From assembly GCA_019449555.1 (NCBI GenBank), contig JAGRPN010000255.1:1-60886 (forward strand): a stretch of DNA of 60,886 nucleotides, in the 5' to 3' direction. The translations under genes were made by a program, and so were the position numbers. Positions within the stretch are counted from its first letter, which is position 1, and each line of letters starts with the position of its first letter. Shown here piece by piece: positions 16,358 to 24,936 of the stretch. The notes beneath the pieces were generated by a model. The model saw only the letters and a list, made by a program, of their open reading frames with translations, was not told where the DNA came from and did no database searches. Source of the DNA: Ramlibacter sp. (lineage in GTDB: Bacteria; Pseudomonadota; Gammaproteobacteria; Burkholderiales; Burkholderiaceae_C).

Positions 16358-16987
16358 TCAAGGCATGGGGATGTCGCCCACGTCCGCCGGCACCTTGTAG
16401 CCGGCCTGCACCGCCGGTCGCTGCGCAATCGACTTGTACCAGCGCAGCACGTTCGGGTACCGGTGCAGGTCGACCGTGTGCCACTCGAACCGCGAAACCC
16501 AGGGCCAGATCGCGATGTCCGCGATCGAGTACTCGTCCGCGACGAATTCGCGGTCGGCCAGGCGGCGGTCCAGCACCGAATACAGCCGGTGCGTCTCCTT
16601 CATGATCCGTTCCTCCGCAAATGGCGCCTTGCCTTTGTTGAACTTCACATAGACGTGGGCCTGGCCGAAGGTCGGCCCGGGGCCGCTCATCTGCCACATC
16701 AGCCATTCGATGGTTCGATAGCGCGGCAGGCCCGAGGCCGGGAGCAGTTGCCGCGTCTTGTCCGCGAGATAGAGCAGGATCGCACCCGACTCCATCAGCG
16801 TGACGCCGTTTTCGCGATCGACGATCGCCGGGATCTTGTTGTTCGGGCTGATCGCCAGGAACTCGGGCGCGAACTGCTGGTCCTTGCCGATGTCGACCGG
16901 ATGAACCGTGTACGGCAGCTGCAGTTCCTCCAGCGCAATCGAAATCTTGCGCCCGTTGGGGGTGGTCCACGTGTAGAGATCGATCAT
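16358..16987 (-). CDS. Glutathione S-transferase, YfcG/YghU-like (Ure2p-related)
   Basis: The protein has 209 residues from ATG 16987; the longer frame adds an unlikely leader. The thioredoxin-like N domain has WTTPNGRKISIALEE and the SPNNKIPAIVD cis-Pro loop, then ESGAILLYLADK for glutathione gamma-glutamyl binding. The C-terminal helical domain contains SIADIAIWPW (N-capping box). The TPNGRK start is the YfcG/YghU pattern, whose members act as glutathione-dependent disulfide reductases rather than classical transferases. Confidence 0.9.
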   Translation of the reverse strand: MIDLYTWTTPNGRKISIALEELQLPYTVHPVDIGKDQQFAPEFLAISPNNKIPAIVDRENGVTLMESGAILLYLADKTRQLLPASGLPRYRTIEWLMWQMSGPGPTFGQAHVYVKFNKGKAPFAEERIMKETHRLYSVLDRRLADREFVADEYSIADIAIWPWVSRFEWHTVDLHRYPNVLRWYKSIAQRPAVQAGYKVPADVGDIPMP

Positions 16988-17145
16988 CTGCTGCCTCGCG
17001 ATTGGGTACTGACCTGGCGGGTTGCCGGCAGCGAGCATATCGCGAAGCCGCACCGGCGGCCCAAGCGCGAGACCTGCGCGTCGTTCAGCTTGCGTTCATA
17101 CAAGGGCGTGCAGGATGTGCTCCATACCAAACCGAATGAGCCGCC

Positions 17146-17655
17146 ATGAAACGTTTTACCCTGGTCTGCCTGCTTGCCACCGGCGTCGCCGGAGCGCACG
17201 CCGAGACTTTCATCGACAACGCCCGCGTGCGCGCCGTCGATCCGCAGTACGAGAGCGTCAGCGTCCCGCGCCAGGAGTGCAACAGCCAATGGGTCAACGA
17301 AGTTCGCCGCAGCGGCGGCGGGCAGGACTACGGCGGCGCCGTGGTCGGGGGCGTGGCCGGCGCCTTGCTGGGCAACCAGGTCGGCAAGGGCCATGGCCGG
17401 GAAGCCGCCACGGCCGTCGGTGCGGTCGTGGGCGCCTTCACCGGCGACCGGGTTGCCAACGGCCAGCGGCAGGAATCGTACGAGGAAGTTCCGCGCCAGG
17501 TGACCAGCTGCCGGACCGTGAGCGACGTGCAGACGCGGCTCGCGGGCTACCGCGTCGACTACGAATACCGCGGCCAGCACTACAGCACCATGATGCATGA
17601 GAACCCCGGCCCGAACCTGCAGGTGCGGGTGTCGGTCGAGCCGGTGGCGCGGTAG
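17146..17655 (+). CDS. Secreted glycine-zipper 2TM-domain protein (17 kDa surface antigen-like)
   Basis: The protein has 169 residues with a signal peptide ending AGAHA. A glycine zipper occupies residues about 65-105: GGAVVGGVAGALLGNQVGKG then AVGAVVGAFTGDRV. This matches the Rickettsia 17 kDa antigen/SlyB-type envelope family. Two Cys (in RQECNSQW and VTSCRTV) flank the zipper and could form a disulfide. Likely associated with the outer membrane; precise role unknown. Separate from the downstream PepSY gene by 39 bp. Confidence 0.85.
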   Translation: MKRFTLVCLLATGVAGAHAETFIDNARVRAVDPQYESVSVPRQECNSQWVNEVRRSGGGQDYGGAVVGGVAGALLGNQVGKGHGREAATAVGAVVGAFTGDRVANGQRQESYEEVPRQVTSCRTVSDVQTRLAGYRVDYEYRGQHYSTMMHENPGPNLQVRVSVEPVAR

Positions 17656-17694
17656 TACCATGCCCGAATGGAACGTGCCCGTCCTGGTCGCAGC

Positions 17695-17931
17695 ATGAAG
17701 CTACTTGTCAGATCGCTGTGCGCCGCCCTCGTCGTGCTGGCGAGCCCGGCCTGGGCCGACCTCAGCCAGGACGATGCCGCCGCCGCCGCGCAGCGAATGA
17801 GCGGCGGGCGCGTGCTGTCGGTCGAAAAAGCCGATTCCGCGGGTCGCGCGGTGTGGCGCGTCAAGGTGCTCACCGCGAAGGGCGAGGTCCGGGTGATCCT
17901 GATCGACGCCGCCAGCGGCAGGCCGCTCTAG
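17695..17931 (+). CDS. PepSY-domain periplasmic protein
   Basis: The protein has 78 residues, signal peptide to PAWA, then a single PepSY repeat: a helix with AAAAAQRMSGGRVLSVEK, then WRVKVLTAKGEVRVILIDAASG as the sheet. PepSY proteins inhibit proteases or sense the periplasm, and frequently precede two-component systems in betaproteobacteria. Here it is 23 bp ahead of the response regulator, so it probably belongs to the same operon as its accessory factor. ATG 17695 chosen because it gives a normal signal peptide. Confidence 0.85.
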   Translation: MKLLVRSLCAALVVLASPAWADLSQDDAAAAAQRMSGGRVLSVEKADSAGRAVWRVKVLTAKGEVRVILIDAASGRPL

Positions 17932-17954
17932 GGCCAGGCGCGGGGGCGATCGGC

Positions 17955-18626
17955 ATGCGCTTGTTGTTGATCGAGGATGATGCCGCACTGCGACTGGGCC
18001 TGGCGCGCCAGCTCGAGGCGGACGGTTACCGTGTCGACCAGGCCGCGGACGGCGCGGACGGCTTGTTCCAGGCCAGCGAGTATCCGGTGGACCTCGCCAT
18101 CGTGGACCTCGGGCTGCCCAAGATGAGCGGCCTCACGGTGATCCAGCGTTTGCGCGCCGAGGGCCGGACGCTGCCGATCCTGGTGCTCACCGCGCGCGGC
18201 AGCTGGCAGGACAAGGTGGTGGGCCTGGAGGCGGGCGCGGACGACTATCTGGTCAAGCCGTTCGAATACCCCGAACTCGCCGCGCGCGTGAAGGCCTTGC
18301 TGCGGCGGTCGCTCAAAGCCGCGACGGATGTCCTCACGCTCGGGCCGCTGGGTATCGATTTTTCCGGGCAGGTGGTCCGGCTCAATGGCGCCGTGGTCGA
18401 CCTGACGGCCTTCGAGTACCGCGTGCTCGAATACCTGGTGCGCGAACGCGCCCGGGTCGTGACCAAACAGGAGTTGTCCGACTACCTGTACCCGCACGAC
18501 GAAGACCGGGACAGCAATGTGCTGGAAGTGCTGCTGGGACGCCTGCGCCGCAAGCTCGACCCCGATGGAACGCTGGGGCCGATCGAGACGCTGCGCGGGC
18601 GGGGCTACCGGTTCACCCTCGGATGA
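17955..18626 (+). CDS. OmpR/PhoP-family response regulator
   Basis: The protein has 223 residues. The receiver domain has the acidic pocket LIEDD, phospho-acceptor Asp51 (LAIVDLGLPKMSG), Thr in VLTARG and Lys in VKPFEYPE. The C-terminal winged helix ends RLRRKLDPDG...LRGRGYRF, the classic OmpR-type signature. Start at 17955 is the first Met before MRLLLIEDD. The stop overlaps the kinase start (ATGA), giving a coupled pair. Confidence 0.93.
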   Translation: MRLLLIEDDAALRLGLARQLEADGYRVDQAADGADGLFQASEYPVDLAIVDLGLPKMSGLTVIQRLRAEGRTLPILVLTARGSWQDKVVGLEAGADDYLVKPFEYPELAARVKALLRRSLKAATDVLTLGPLGIDFSGQVVRLNGAVVDLTAFEYRVLEYLVRERARVVTKQELSDYLYPHDEDRDSNVLEVLLGRLRRKLDPDGTLGPIETLRGRGYRFTLG

Positions 18627-19957
18627 GGTTTGAACCGTCCATCCGCGCCCGCCTGCTGCTTGGCGCGGCGCTGATGCTGGTGGCCTTTGTGGCCGGGGCC
18701 GGGCTGGCGGTGCAGCGCGCCCATTCGGACAGCGTGCGTGCGGCGCATTTCTCCCGCCTGCAAAGCACGGTCTACCTGCTCCTGGCAGGGGCGGAACTCG
18801 ATGCGGCCGGCGCCCTGGTCATGCCGCCCTCTTTCCCCGAGCCGCGCCTGTCGTTGCCCGGGTCCGGCTTGTACGCACAGATCGTCAACATCAACCGGCG
18901 TGAACTCTGGCAATCGGCTTCCACGGTGGGCCTGAGCCCGCGGTTCCAGCGCGGGCTGGCCGTCGGCCAATGGCGCTACGACGTCGTGCAGGGGACCGGT
19001 GGCGAGTTCCTCGCGGCCACCTATGGCGTCAACTGGGCGGGACGCGCCGTCGAAGCGCCGCTGGTGCTTTCGGTGCTGGAGGACAAAGCGGAGTTCGATC
19101 GCGAGATCGCCATCTTCGCGCGCACCTTGTGGACGTGGCTCGGCGGGGCGGCGGTGTTGCTGCTGCTGTCCCAAACGCTGTTGCTGGAATGGGGCCTGGC
19201 GCCGCTGGGGCGCGTCGCGCGCGAGATCGGCCGGATCGAGCACGGCGAGCAGACGGAAGTGAAGGGACGCTACCCCGCCGAAGTCGCGGCCCTGACCGAC
19301 AACCTCAATACCCTGATCAAGCAGGAGCGCGTCCGCCAGACGCGATACAAGGAGGCACTGAGCTTCCTGGCACACAGCCTGAAGACTCCTTTGGCCGTAT
19401 TGCGTACCGCGCTGAACGACCCGGCCCGGTTGCCCGACGCGGTGGCCCAGCAGGTGACGCGCATGGACGACATCGTTCGCCACCAGCTCAGTCGCGCGGC
19501 AGCCAGCGGCTCCGCGCGCTTCGCGCCGTACCTGCCGCTCGCGCCGGTGCTCAACCGCATCCGCGATTCGCTGGAGAAGGTCTATGCCGACAAGCACCTG
19601 GCCTTCACCGTCGATTGCCCGCCGGACTTGAGCTGGCGCATCGACGAGGGCGATGCCTTCGAGATACTCGGCAACGTGCTGGACAACGCCGCCAAGTGGG
19701 CCGGCCGTCGCGTGGCCACGAGGGTCTGGCGCGAAGCCGACCGCCTGAAGATCCGCGTCGAGGACGACGGCCCGGGGTTCAGCGATACCAAATCCGTCCT
19801 GCAGCTTCATGTGCGCATGGACGAGAAGGTGCCCGGCCACGGCGTCGGGCTGGCGGTGGTCAACGAGCTGGTGGCCAGCCACGACGGCGAGCTGACCCTC
19901 TCACGTTCCGACCACCTCGGCGGTGCGCGAGTCGACATCGTCCTGCGCGTCATTTGA
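18623..19957 (+). CDS. PhoQ-like sensor histidine kinase
   Basis: The protein has 444 residues. TM1 about 10-30, a periplasmic sensor of ~135 residues, TM2 about 166-190, HAMP-like linker, DHp helix with His251 in SFLAHSLKTPLAVLR, N box NVLDNAAKWAG, G1 box VEDDGPGF, and G2 GHGVGLAVVNEL. The SLKTPLA variant (instead of ELRTPLT) is typical of PhoQ relatives. The ligand cannot be inferred; the periplasmic PepSY protein encoded upstream may modulate it. Confidence 0.92.
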   Translation: MRFEPSIRARLLLGAALMLVAFVAGAGLAVQRAHSDSVRAAHFSRLQSTVYLLLAGAELDAAGALVMPPSFPEPRLSLPGSGLYAQIVNINRRELWQSASTVGLSPRFQRGLAVGQWRYDVVQGTGGEFLAATYGVNWAGRAVEAPLVLSVLEDKAEFDREIAIFARTLWTWLGGAAVLLLLSQTLLLEWGLAPLGRVAREIGRIEHGEQTEVKGRYPAEVAALTDNLNTLIKQERVRQTRYKEALSFLAHSLKTPLAVLRTALNDPARLPDAVAQQVTRMDDIVRHQLSRAAASGSARFAPYLPLAPVLNRIRDSLEKVYADKHLAFTVDCPPDLSWRIDEGDAFEILGNVLDNAAKWAGRRVATRVWREADRLKIRVEDDGPGFSDTKSVLQLHVRMDEKVPGHGVGLAVVNELVASHDGELTLSRSDHLGGARVDIVLRVI

Positions 19958-20025
19958 CGGCCGGCCCGCCTGGATCGAATTCGTTCGGGTTGCGCTCACC
20001 CAGGCGGGCTTCAAGGGACGCGGCG

Positions 20026-20379
20026 CTATGAAAGCACCCAGTGCACCGCGTCGTCGTAGGTGGAAAACAGCCGCAGGTCCAGGCCGTTTCGCTGCGCCTG
20101 CGTTTCCACCGCGCCGGTGATCTTCTCCGGCTGGATGAAAAGGGCGACCTTTTTCATCCGGGCGAAACGCTTTGCCATCAGCCCGCCCACCGCCGTGCGT
20201 TCGGGCACGCCCAGCCAGCCCACCAGACCTGTCAGGTCCAGGACCAGCCGATCGCTCGCCGCGCCGCTGCTGGCGTGCTCCAGGTCTTTCAGCACCTGGT
20301 CCCAGGCGTCCATCGACACCAGCCCATGCAGGTGCGCGAAAAAGAAGTCGTCGTGCGGTTGAACGCGAAACTGCAGCAT
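20026..20379 (-). CDS. SpoIIAA/STAS-like small protein
   Basis: The protein has 117 residues from the Met that begins MLQFRVQPHDDF; an alternative start at 20409 adds ten residues. Alternating strands and helices with HLHGLVSMDAWDQVL, LVLDLTGLVG and VALFIQP match the STAS-like SpoIIAA fold (lipid- or partner-binding, no catalysis). Convergent with the histidine kinase gene. Specific role unknown. Confidence 0.6.
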   Translation of the reverse strand: MLQFRVQPHDDFFFAHLHGLVSMDAWDQVLKDLEHASSGAASDRLVLDLTGLVGWLGVPERTAVGGLMAKRFARMKKVALFIQPEKITGAVETQAQRNGLDLRLFSTYDDAVHWVLS

Positions 20380-20501
20380 GACCCGATTAGAGCTCCGGAA
20401 AGGCTCCATTCTCGCGGCTTTACACGGTGGCCGGCGAACAGCGAACCCGCTCCGATCGAGCCTGTGAAAGCCGCACGGACGATCGTATAGTCAAGGCTGA
20501 A

Positions 20502-21350
20502 ATGCCAGCCAGCGGCGAACATATCGAGGTGCTGTTTCCGCCGGCGCACCTGGATGCGCTGGTGGTCTGCGCGATCGTTCGGCGCGTCGACCACATTCCC
20601 CTCGCGAGCGCATTGCGCTCCGACGTGCAGGCCAATCCTTATGGCTGCCTCAACCTGATCTGTGAAGGGTCGGTGTGGATCCCCGGCCAGGGTGCGCTTC
20701 CGTGGCTCTTTCTGACCGGCCCTTTTTCCGCGCCGCTGCAAACGGAAGTGGCCGGCGCGCTGCGCTCCGTCAGCATCGTGCTCCAGCCCTGGGCGCTGCC
20801 GCATCTGACCGGCGCGCCGGCCGCCGACCTCGTGGACCAGTTCCTCGCCTTGAAGCCGGGCGAACGCGAAGGCCTCGAAGACGTCGTGGCTGCCGCGCGT
20901 CGGCTCGGTGACGACCCGGCGGCCACGGCTGCGCTCTGGAAGGGTCTCGGCACGTTCCTCTCGTCGAGCGGGCGCATCGCGGAGCCGTTGCTTGCGCTCG
21001 AAGTGTTGCGCTCGGACGGGGTGCGGGCCGCCGCCGCCGCGTGCTCGCTTGGCGAGCGGCAGTACCGCCGCCGCTTCGTGCAGGAGATGGGTCTGAGGCC
21101 GAGCGCCTGGGTGCGCCTCTCCAGGATCGAGAGCGTGATGGAAGGCATGAGCGCCCACGCGCCCGCGAGCTTGAGCGCACTAGCGGCCGATGCCGGCTAT
21201 GCGGACCAGGCGCACCTGACCCGCGAAGCGCGCGCCCTGCTGCGCCAATCGCCCAAGGCGCTGCGGCGCACGTTGCAAGGCGAGAGCGAACCGGCGTGGT
21301 CGCTCCAGCCCGCGCGTCCGATTTTTTCAAGACGCAAGCGCCGGCCCTGA
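20502..21350 (+). CDS. AraC-family transcriptional regulator with DUF6597-like N-terminal domain
   Basis: The protein has 282 residues starting at ATG 20502. The N-terminal ~110 residues ([32 protein letters not shown]) resemble the cupin-like sensor seen in many AraC members. The C-terminal ~100 residues contain the two helix-turn-helix units: [20 protein letters not shown] then [20 protein letters not shown]. It lies 13 bp upstream of the orphan nuoB-like gene in the same direction, so it may be co-transcribed with it or regulate a distant target. Confidence 0.8.
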   Translation: MPASGEHIEVLFPPAHLDALVVCAIVRRVDHIPLASALRSDVQANPYGCLNLICEGSVWIPGQGALPWLFLTGPFSAPLQTEVAGALRSVSIVLQPWALPHLTGAPAADLVDQFLALKPGEREGLEDVVAAARRLGDDPAATAALWKGLGTFLSSSGRIAEPLLALEVLRSDGVRAAAAACSLGERQYRRRFVQEMGLRPSAWVRLSRIESVMEGMSAHAPASLSALAADAGYADQAHLTREARALLRQSPKALRRTLQGESEPAWSLQPARPIFSRRKRRP

Positions 21351-21363
21351 ATACGCTCGGCGG

Positions 21364-21927
21364 ATGACTTCAGATCCATCCGCCGCGCCGACTGCCGAGC
21401 ACGGATATCTCCTCACCACGGTCCAGGAGGCGGTGCGCGCCGCGCATGCCGCAAGCCTCTGGTATCTCACATTCGGCCTTGCCTGCTGCGCCGTGGAGAT
21501 GATGCACACGGCGGCGGCGCGGTACGACTTCGACCGGTTCGGCATGATCCCGCGCCCCAGTCCGCGGCAAGCCGACCTCATCATCATTTCGGGGACGCTG
21601 ACCAACAAGATGGCTCCCGCGCTGCGACGCATCTATGACCAGATGGCGGAGCCGCGCTACGTCATCGCCATGGGCTCGTGTGCCGGCGGAGGCGGCTACT
21701 ACCACGATTCGTACTCGGTGGTCCGGGGCTGCGACCGCATCATCCCGGTGGACGTGTATGTGCCGGGTTGCCCGCCCACACCGGAAGCGCTCCTGTATGG
21801 CGTCCTGCAATTGCAGTCGAAGATCCGGCGCGGCCGCACCATCCACCGCGAAGCCGAGCGCCCAGCCGCGGGCGGCGCCTGGCTGCGCCGCCTTGCATTG
21901 CGCGCCCGTGCAGTCGCCGGGCGCTGA
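21364..21927 (+). CDS. Orphan NuoB-like [4Fe-4S] subunit (complex I 20 kDa subunit family)
   Basis: The protein has 187 residues. All four N2-cluster ligands are present: Cys41-Cys42 (LACCAVEMM), Cys106 ([15 protein letters not shown]) and Cys136 ([14 protein letters not shown]). In complex I NuoB carries cluster N2, but it is normally encoded between nuoA and nuoC. Here neighbours are an AraC regulator and a kelch protein and no other nuo gene is seen. It is therefore a paralogue, perhaps able to replace NuoB or to serve another hydrogenase-like complex. The Arg-rich C-terminal tail differs from typical NuoB. Confidence 0.88.
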   Translation: MTSDPSAAPTAEHGYLLTTVQEAVRAAHAASLWYLTFGLACCAVEMMHTAAARYDFDRFGMIPRPSPRQADLIIISGTLTNKMAPALRRIYDQMAEPRYVIAMGSCAGGGGYYHDSYSVVRGCDRIIPVDVYVPGCPPTPEALLYGVLQLQSKIRRGRTIHREAERPAAGGAWLRRLALRARAVAGR

Positions 21928-21945
21928 TCTCCCTCGTTGCCGTCC

Positions 21946-23103
21946 ATGAAAGATTCTCTCGTTTCGCCTTCTGTCTCCCGGTCACGCCGCGAGTTCATGA
22001 TCGGCTGCGCGTCAGCCGCGCTGCTCACTGGTTGCGGTGGCGGCTCGTCTTCCTGGTCGCGCGATCGGTACGCGCTGGCCCCGGCTGCATTCACGGCATC
22101 GCAGCATACGGCGACTTTGGTCCAGGACGGCACGGTGATCCTCGCCGGCGGCTCTCGTGGCCTGAGCACGTTGTCGGATGCGATCGACCGGTTCGACCCG
22201 CAGACGGCAACGGTCTTGCGCGTGGGCTCGCTGGCTGCCGGCCGCAGCTCGCACTTGGCGACGCGCCTTGCAACCGGCGGCATCCTGATCACGGGCGGCC
22301 TGCTGAGTCTGGGCGATTCGCGGGCGGTCGAGATCATCGACGAGAGGACGGGCGCGTCCGGCAACAGCGGCAGCATGAGCGTCCCGCGGATCGCTCACGC
22401 GGCCGCGACACTGCCGGGAGGCCGTGTGTTGGTCACCGGCGGCTATACGAGCGGCGAGCGCTCGCCGCTCGGGATCAGCGACTCCGCCGAGATCTGGGAG
22501 CCGGCGACCCGGCGTTTCCGGCGCTTGTCGACCCGCATGCGCATGGGGCGGGCAGCGCACACGGCAACGCAGCTCGCCGACGGACGCGTGCTGGTCGCGG
22601 GCGGCTACACCGCCGGGCCGGCCTACCAGTTCGCCGAGATCTTCGATCCGGCCGACGAAAGCTTCACGGCCGTCGCGCAGGACCTGCCGCTGCGGGCGAA
22701 CCACACGGCCCATGCGCAATCGGGCGGTGCCATTCTGATCCTGGGCGGGGAGACCGCGGCGGTCGGCAGCGGCGCCATCGTGCCATTGGCAAGCGTGTTG
22801 CGGTTCGATGCCGGCATCGGCAGATTCAGCGAGCGCGCGCCACTCGCGTCGCCACGCACGATGTCCGCATCGGTCATGCTGCCGGAAGGCGACGTGCTGC
22901 TCTTTGGCGGCCAGCTTGCCGTGCCCCGGTACACCGACACGGCGGAGAACTATGACCCGGGCTCGGGCGGGAAAGCGTTGACGAGCCTGCCTACTTCGCG
23001 GGCGCTGCACACGGTGACTCGCCTGAACAGCGGCCGGATCCTGATCGCCGGCGGCGAAATGACCGGCGGCGCATACGCCACATCCCTGTTGCTGTACGAG
23101 TAG
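21946..23103 (+). CDS. Kelch-repeat lipoprotein with twin-arginine-like signal
   Basis: The protein has 385 residues from ATG 21946. The N terminus has SRSRREFMIGCASAALLTGC, i.e. a twin-arginine-like segment leading into a lipobox, followed by a GGGSSS linker. The rest is six or so kelch-type blades, each with a VLxxGGx turn (VILAGGS, ILITGGL, VLVTGGY, VLVAGGY, ILILGGE, VLLFGGQ, ILIAGGE). Such beta-propellers bind ligands or partners; no catalytic centre is evident. 18 bp after the nuoB-like gene, so possibly in one operon. Confidence 0.8.
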   Translation: MKDSLVSPSVSRSRREFMIGCASAALLTGCGGGSSSWSRDRYALAPAAFTASQHTATLVQDGTVILAGGSRGLSTLSDAIDRFDPQTATVLRVGSLAAGRSSHLATRLATGGILITGGLLSLGDSRAVEIIDERTGASGNSGSMSVPRIAHAAATLPGGRVLVTGGYTSGERSPLGISDSAEIWEPATRRFRRLSTRMRMGRAAHTATQLADGRVLVAGGYTAGPAYQFAEIFDPADESFTAVAQDLPLRANHTAHAQSGGAILILGGETAAVGSGAIVPLASVLRFDAGIGRFSERAPLASPRTMSASVMLPEGDVLLFGGQLAVPRYTDTAENYDPGSGGKALTSLPTSRALHTVTRLNSGRILIAGGEMTGGAYATSLLLYE

Positions 23104-23160
23104 CCGTTCTCGCGTTCGGCGGGCAATCGCAACAGTCGATGTCCGCCCCATTGATACAAA

Positions 23161-23200
23161 GCTAAGGGAATTTCCCTAGCCAGTCGTTGAATAATCAACG
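23161..23200. repeat. Two short inverted repeats upstream of the lone Bug gene
   Basis: GGGAA-T-TTCCC lies inside a near-palindrome at 23161-23180, and CGTTGA-ATAA-TCAACG is perfect at 23185-23200. The first may terminate the kelch transcript; the second is a plausible operator for the gene starting at 23259. No regulator is identified. The rest of the 155-bp gap shows nothing else. Confidence 0.45.
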
Positions 23201-23258
23201 AACAATCCGCATTGATCCATGGTTTGTCCGAGCCTGGGATGTCACTCGAGAACCTTAT

Positions 23259-24239
23259 ATGCAAAGACGAACCTTCACTGGCGCAGCTTGCGCTGTGTGC
23301 GCTGCGAGCGTGCTGCCCGACCTGGTCTACGCCCAGGCGGGTTACCCGACAAAGCCCGTCAAATTCATCGTCCCGTACGCGCCCGGGGGGTTGCCCGATA
23401 CCGTCGCTCGCGTGGTCGCCGTGCGACTGGGTGAGCGCCTCGGACAAGGGGTGTTCATCGACAACAGATCGGGTGGCAATGGGATGGTCGCCTATCAGGC
23501 ACTGCTTCAGAGCAACCCTGGTGATGGGCACACATTCATCGTTTCGGACGGATCGATGCTGTCGATCACCCCGCTGATCAACAAGGCAGCGAATTACCGG
23601 TTAGGCAAAGAGATTCTTCCCGTCTCGCTGATTGCGCGTTCCCCGCTGTTTTTGGTTGCGCACCCCAAGACGGGGGTCGGCAACCTGCAGGAATTCATCG
23701 CGCTCGTACGAAGCAAGCCCGGCCAGTTCACGTACGGTTCCTCTGGAATTGGAAGCAGCCACCATTTGACGATGGAGGCACTGAAGGCAGCTCTCAATCT
23801 GGACATCCGCCATGTGCCTTACCGTGGCTCGGGCCAGTCGACGCCGGCGCTCATATCCGGACAGGTTGATTTCTCGATAGCAGCACTACCGTCCATCGCC
23901 GGCTTCGTCCAGAGTGGCCAGGCGAAGGTGCTGGCCAGTAATGCGGGCTCCCGGTCCGCTCAGGCGCCGGACATTCCGACCATCGCCGAAATACTGCCCG
24001 GTTTCGACTTTTCGGTAGTCGTGGGCGTGATGGCGGCTTCCACCACGCCGCAAGCGGCGATTGACCGCATCGGCAAGGAGATTGCCGAGGTCGTGAAAAT
24101 GCCCGATGTGATAAAGACCTTCGATGCTTCCGTCATCAACCCGATCGGCGCGGGCCCCCTCGAGTATGCAAAGGTGATAGAGCATGAAAACGAGGTGATG
24201 GGCAAAGCGGGCAAATCCGCGAACCTCAAGCCAGAGTAG
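23259..24239 (+). CDS. Stand-alone Bug (TctC-family) periplasmic binding protein
   Basis: The protein has 326 residues. ATG 23259 (MQRRTFTGAACAVCAAS) yields a proper signal peptide; the longer TTG frame does not. Signature KPVKFIVPYAPGGLPDTVAR, IDNRSGGNGMVAYQALLQS, and VPYRGSGQSTPALISGQVD. There is no tctA or tctB nearby, as is usual for the large expanded Bug sets of Burkholderiales, so it would share a membrane permease encoded elsewhere or act as a sensor. Base composition drops slightly from here. Its 3' end overlaps the convergent gene by 14 bp. Confidence 0.9.
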   Translation: MQRRTFTGAACAVCAASVLPDLVYAQAGYPTKPVKFIVPYAPGGLPDTVARVVAVRLGERLGQGVFIDNRSGGNGMVAYQALLQSNPGDGHTFIVSDGSMLSITPLINKAANYRLGKEILPVSLIARSPLFLVAHPKTGVGNLQEFIALVRSKPGQFTYGSSGIGSSHHLTMEALKAALNLDIRHVPYRGSGQSTPALISGQVDFSIAALPSIAGFVQSGQAKVLASNAGSRSAQAPDIPTIAEILPGFDFSVVVGVMAASTTPQAAIDRIGKEIAEVVKMPDVIKTFDASVINPIGAGPLEYAKVIEHENEVMGKAGKSANLKPE

Positions 24240-24693
24240 TCTGGCACGACCGCTCGTGAAGGTGAAGCGGATACGGCGCGGCCTTCTTCAGGAACATGTT
24301 CTCGTCGGTTTCGATCCACAACTTCTGCGCGAGCATCACGTCGTAAACCGGAACGTGGCCGCGTGGGTGGGCGCAGAATCGGCTGATCACGCGCTCGCTG
24401 GAGTCAAGCGCGTCCACGTTGCCGGAGTGCCCCTCGCGGATGCGATAGGTGAACCTCTCGCCCTTCACGTAGAAGTAGCCCCTGGCGAACAGGTCACGGC
24501 GCTGCTCTGACGAGAGGGCTCTCTCCAGCAACGCCCTGGCCTTGGCTACTGCGGCCGGATCGGGCGGTTGGTAGTCGTTGAGCGAGGGCCGCACGAATTC
24601 CTCCGCTGCCGCGAGCAAAGTCACTTCCACTGACACGCGCGCGGCCTCGGCCTGCGCACCGCGGCGAAAGAGTCGGGTCCACCACAGCGGCAT
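24226..24693 (-). CDS. Conserved hypothetical protein, second of a small-gene pair
   Basis: The protein has 155 residues. No signal peptide. A helical N-terminal half (FVRPSLNDYQPPDPAAVAKARALLERALS) leads to a beta-rich part with RGYFYVKGERFTYRIREGHSG, VDALDSSERVISRFCAHP, and DVMLAQKLWIETDE. I recall this general pattern in uncharacterised proteins of proteobacteria but know no function. It starts 3 bp after the stop of the companion gene, so the two are translated together. Confidence 0.6.
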   Translation of the reverse strand: MPLWWTRLFRRGAQAEAARVSVEVTLLAAAEEFVRPSLNDYQPPDPAAVAKARALLERALSSEQRRDLFARGYFYVKGERFTYRIREGHSGNVDALDSSERVISRFCAHPRGHVPVYDVMLAQKLWIETDENMFLKKAAPYPLHLHERSCQTTLA

Positions 24694-24696
24694 GGC

Positions 24697-24924
24697 TCAC
24701 CCCGCGACGATGGGCGGGACTGCGATCATGGTTTCGACCTTGGCGTCGAACTGGCCCAAGGCAGCGCCGCTTTCCCCGGCCGGTTGCGAATAAACCAGAT
24801 AGCCGCGCTTCCTGACCGCATCGAAGATCGCCTTGGCCGCTGCAACGTCGCCAGGACTATCCGGGTCCCACGTTACTTCCTTGTCGCCACTCGAGTCCAT
24901 GATTGACAGCTTGCACTTCATCAT
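24697..24924 (-). CDS. Conserved hypothetical small protein (ubiquitin-sized, ends VPPIVAG)
   Basis: The protein has 75 residues. ATG 24924 is preceded by TTGGAGCGCGAG. The pattern is MMKCKLSIMDSSGDKEVTWD, a helix (AAAKAIFDAVRKRGYLVYS) and FDAKVETMIAVPPIVAG. Size and beta-strand/helix/strand order suggest a beta-grasp-like fold and the C terminus ends near Gly, but no processing evidence exists. Unknown function; partner of the 155-residue gene downstream. Confidence 0.6.
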   Translation of the reverse strand: MMKCKLSIMDSSGDKEVTWDPDSPGDVAAAKAIFDAVRKRGYLVYSQPAGESGAALGQFDAKVETMIAVPPIVAG

Positions 24925-24936
24925 CTCGCGCTCCAA

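Noticed and set aside
23161-23200. FNR site in TTGAATAATCAA before the Bug gene
   Set aside because: The half-site spacing is 12 bp overall, not the 14 bp of TTGAT-N4-ATCAA; listed only as inverted repeat.
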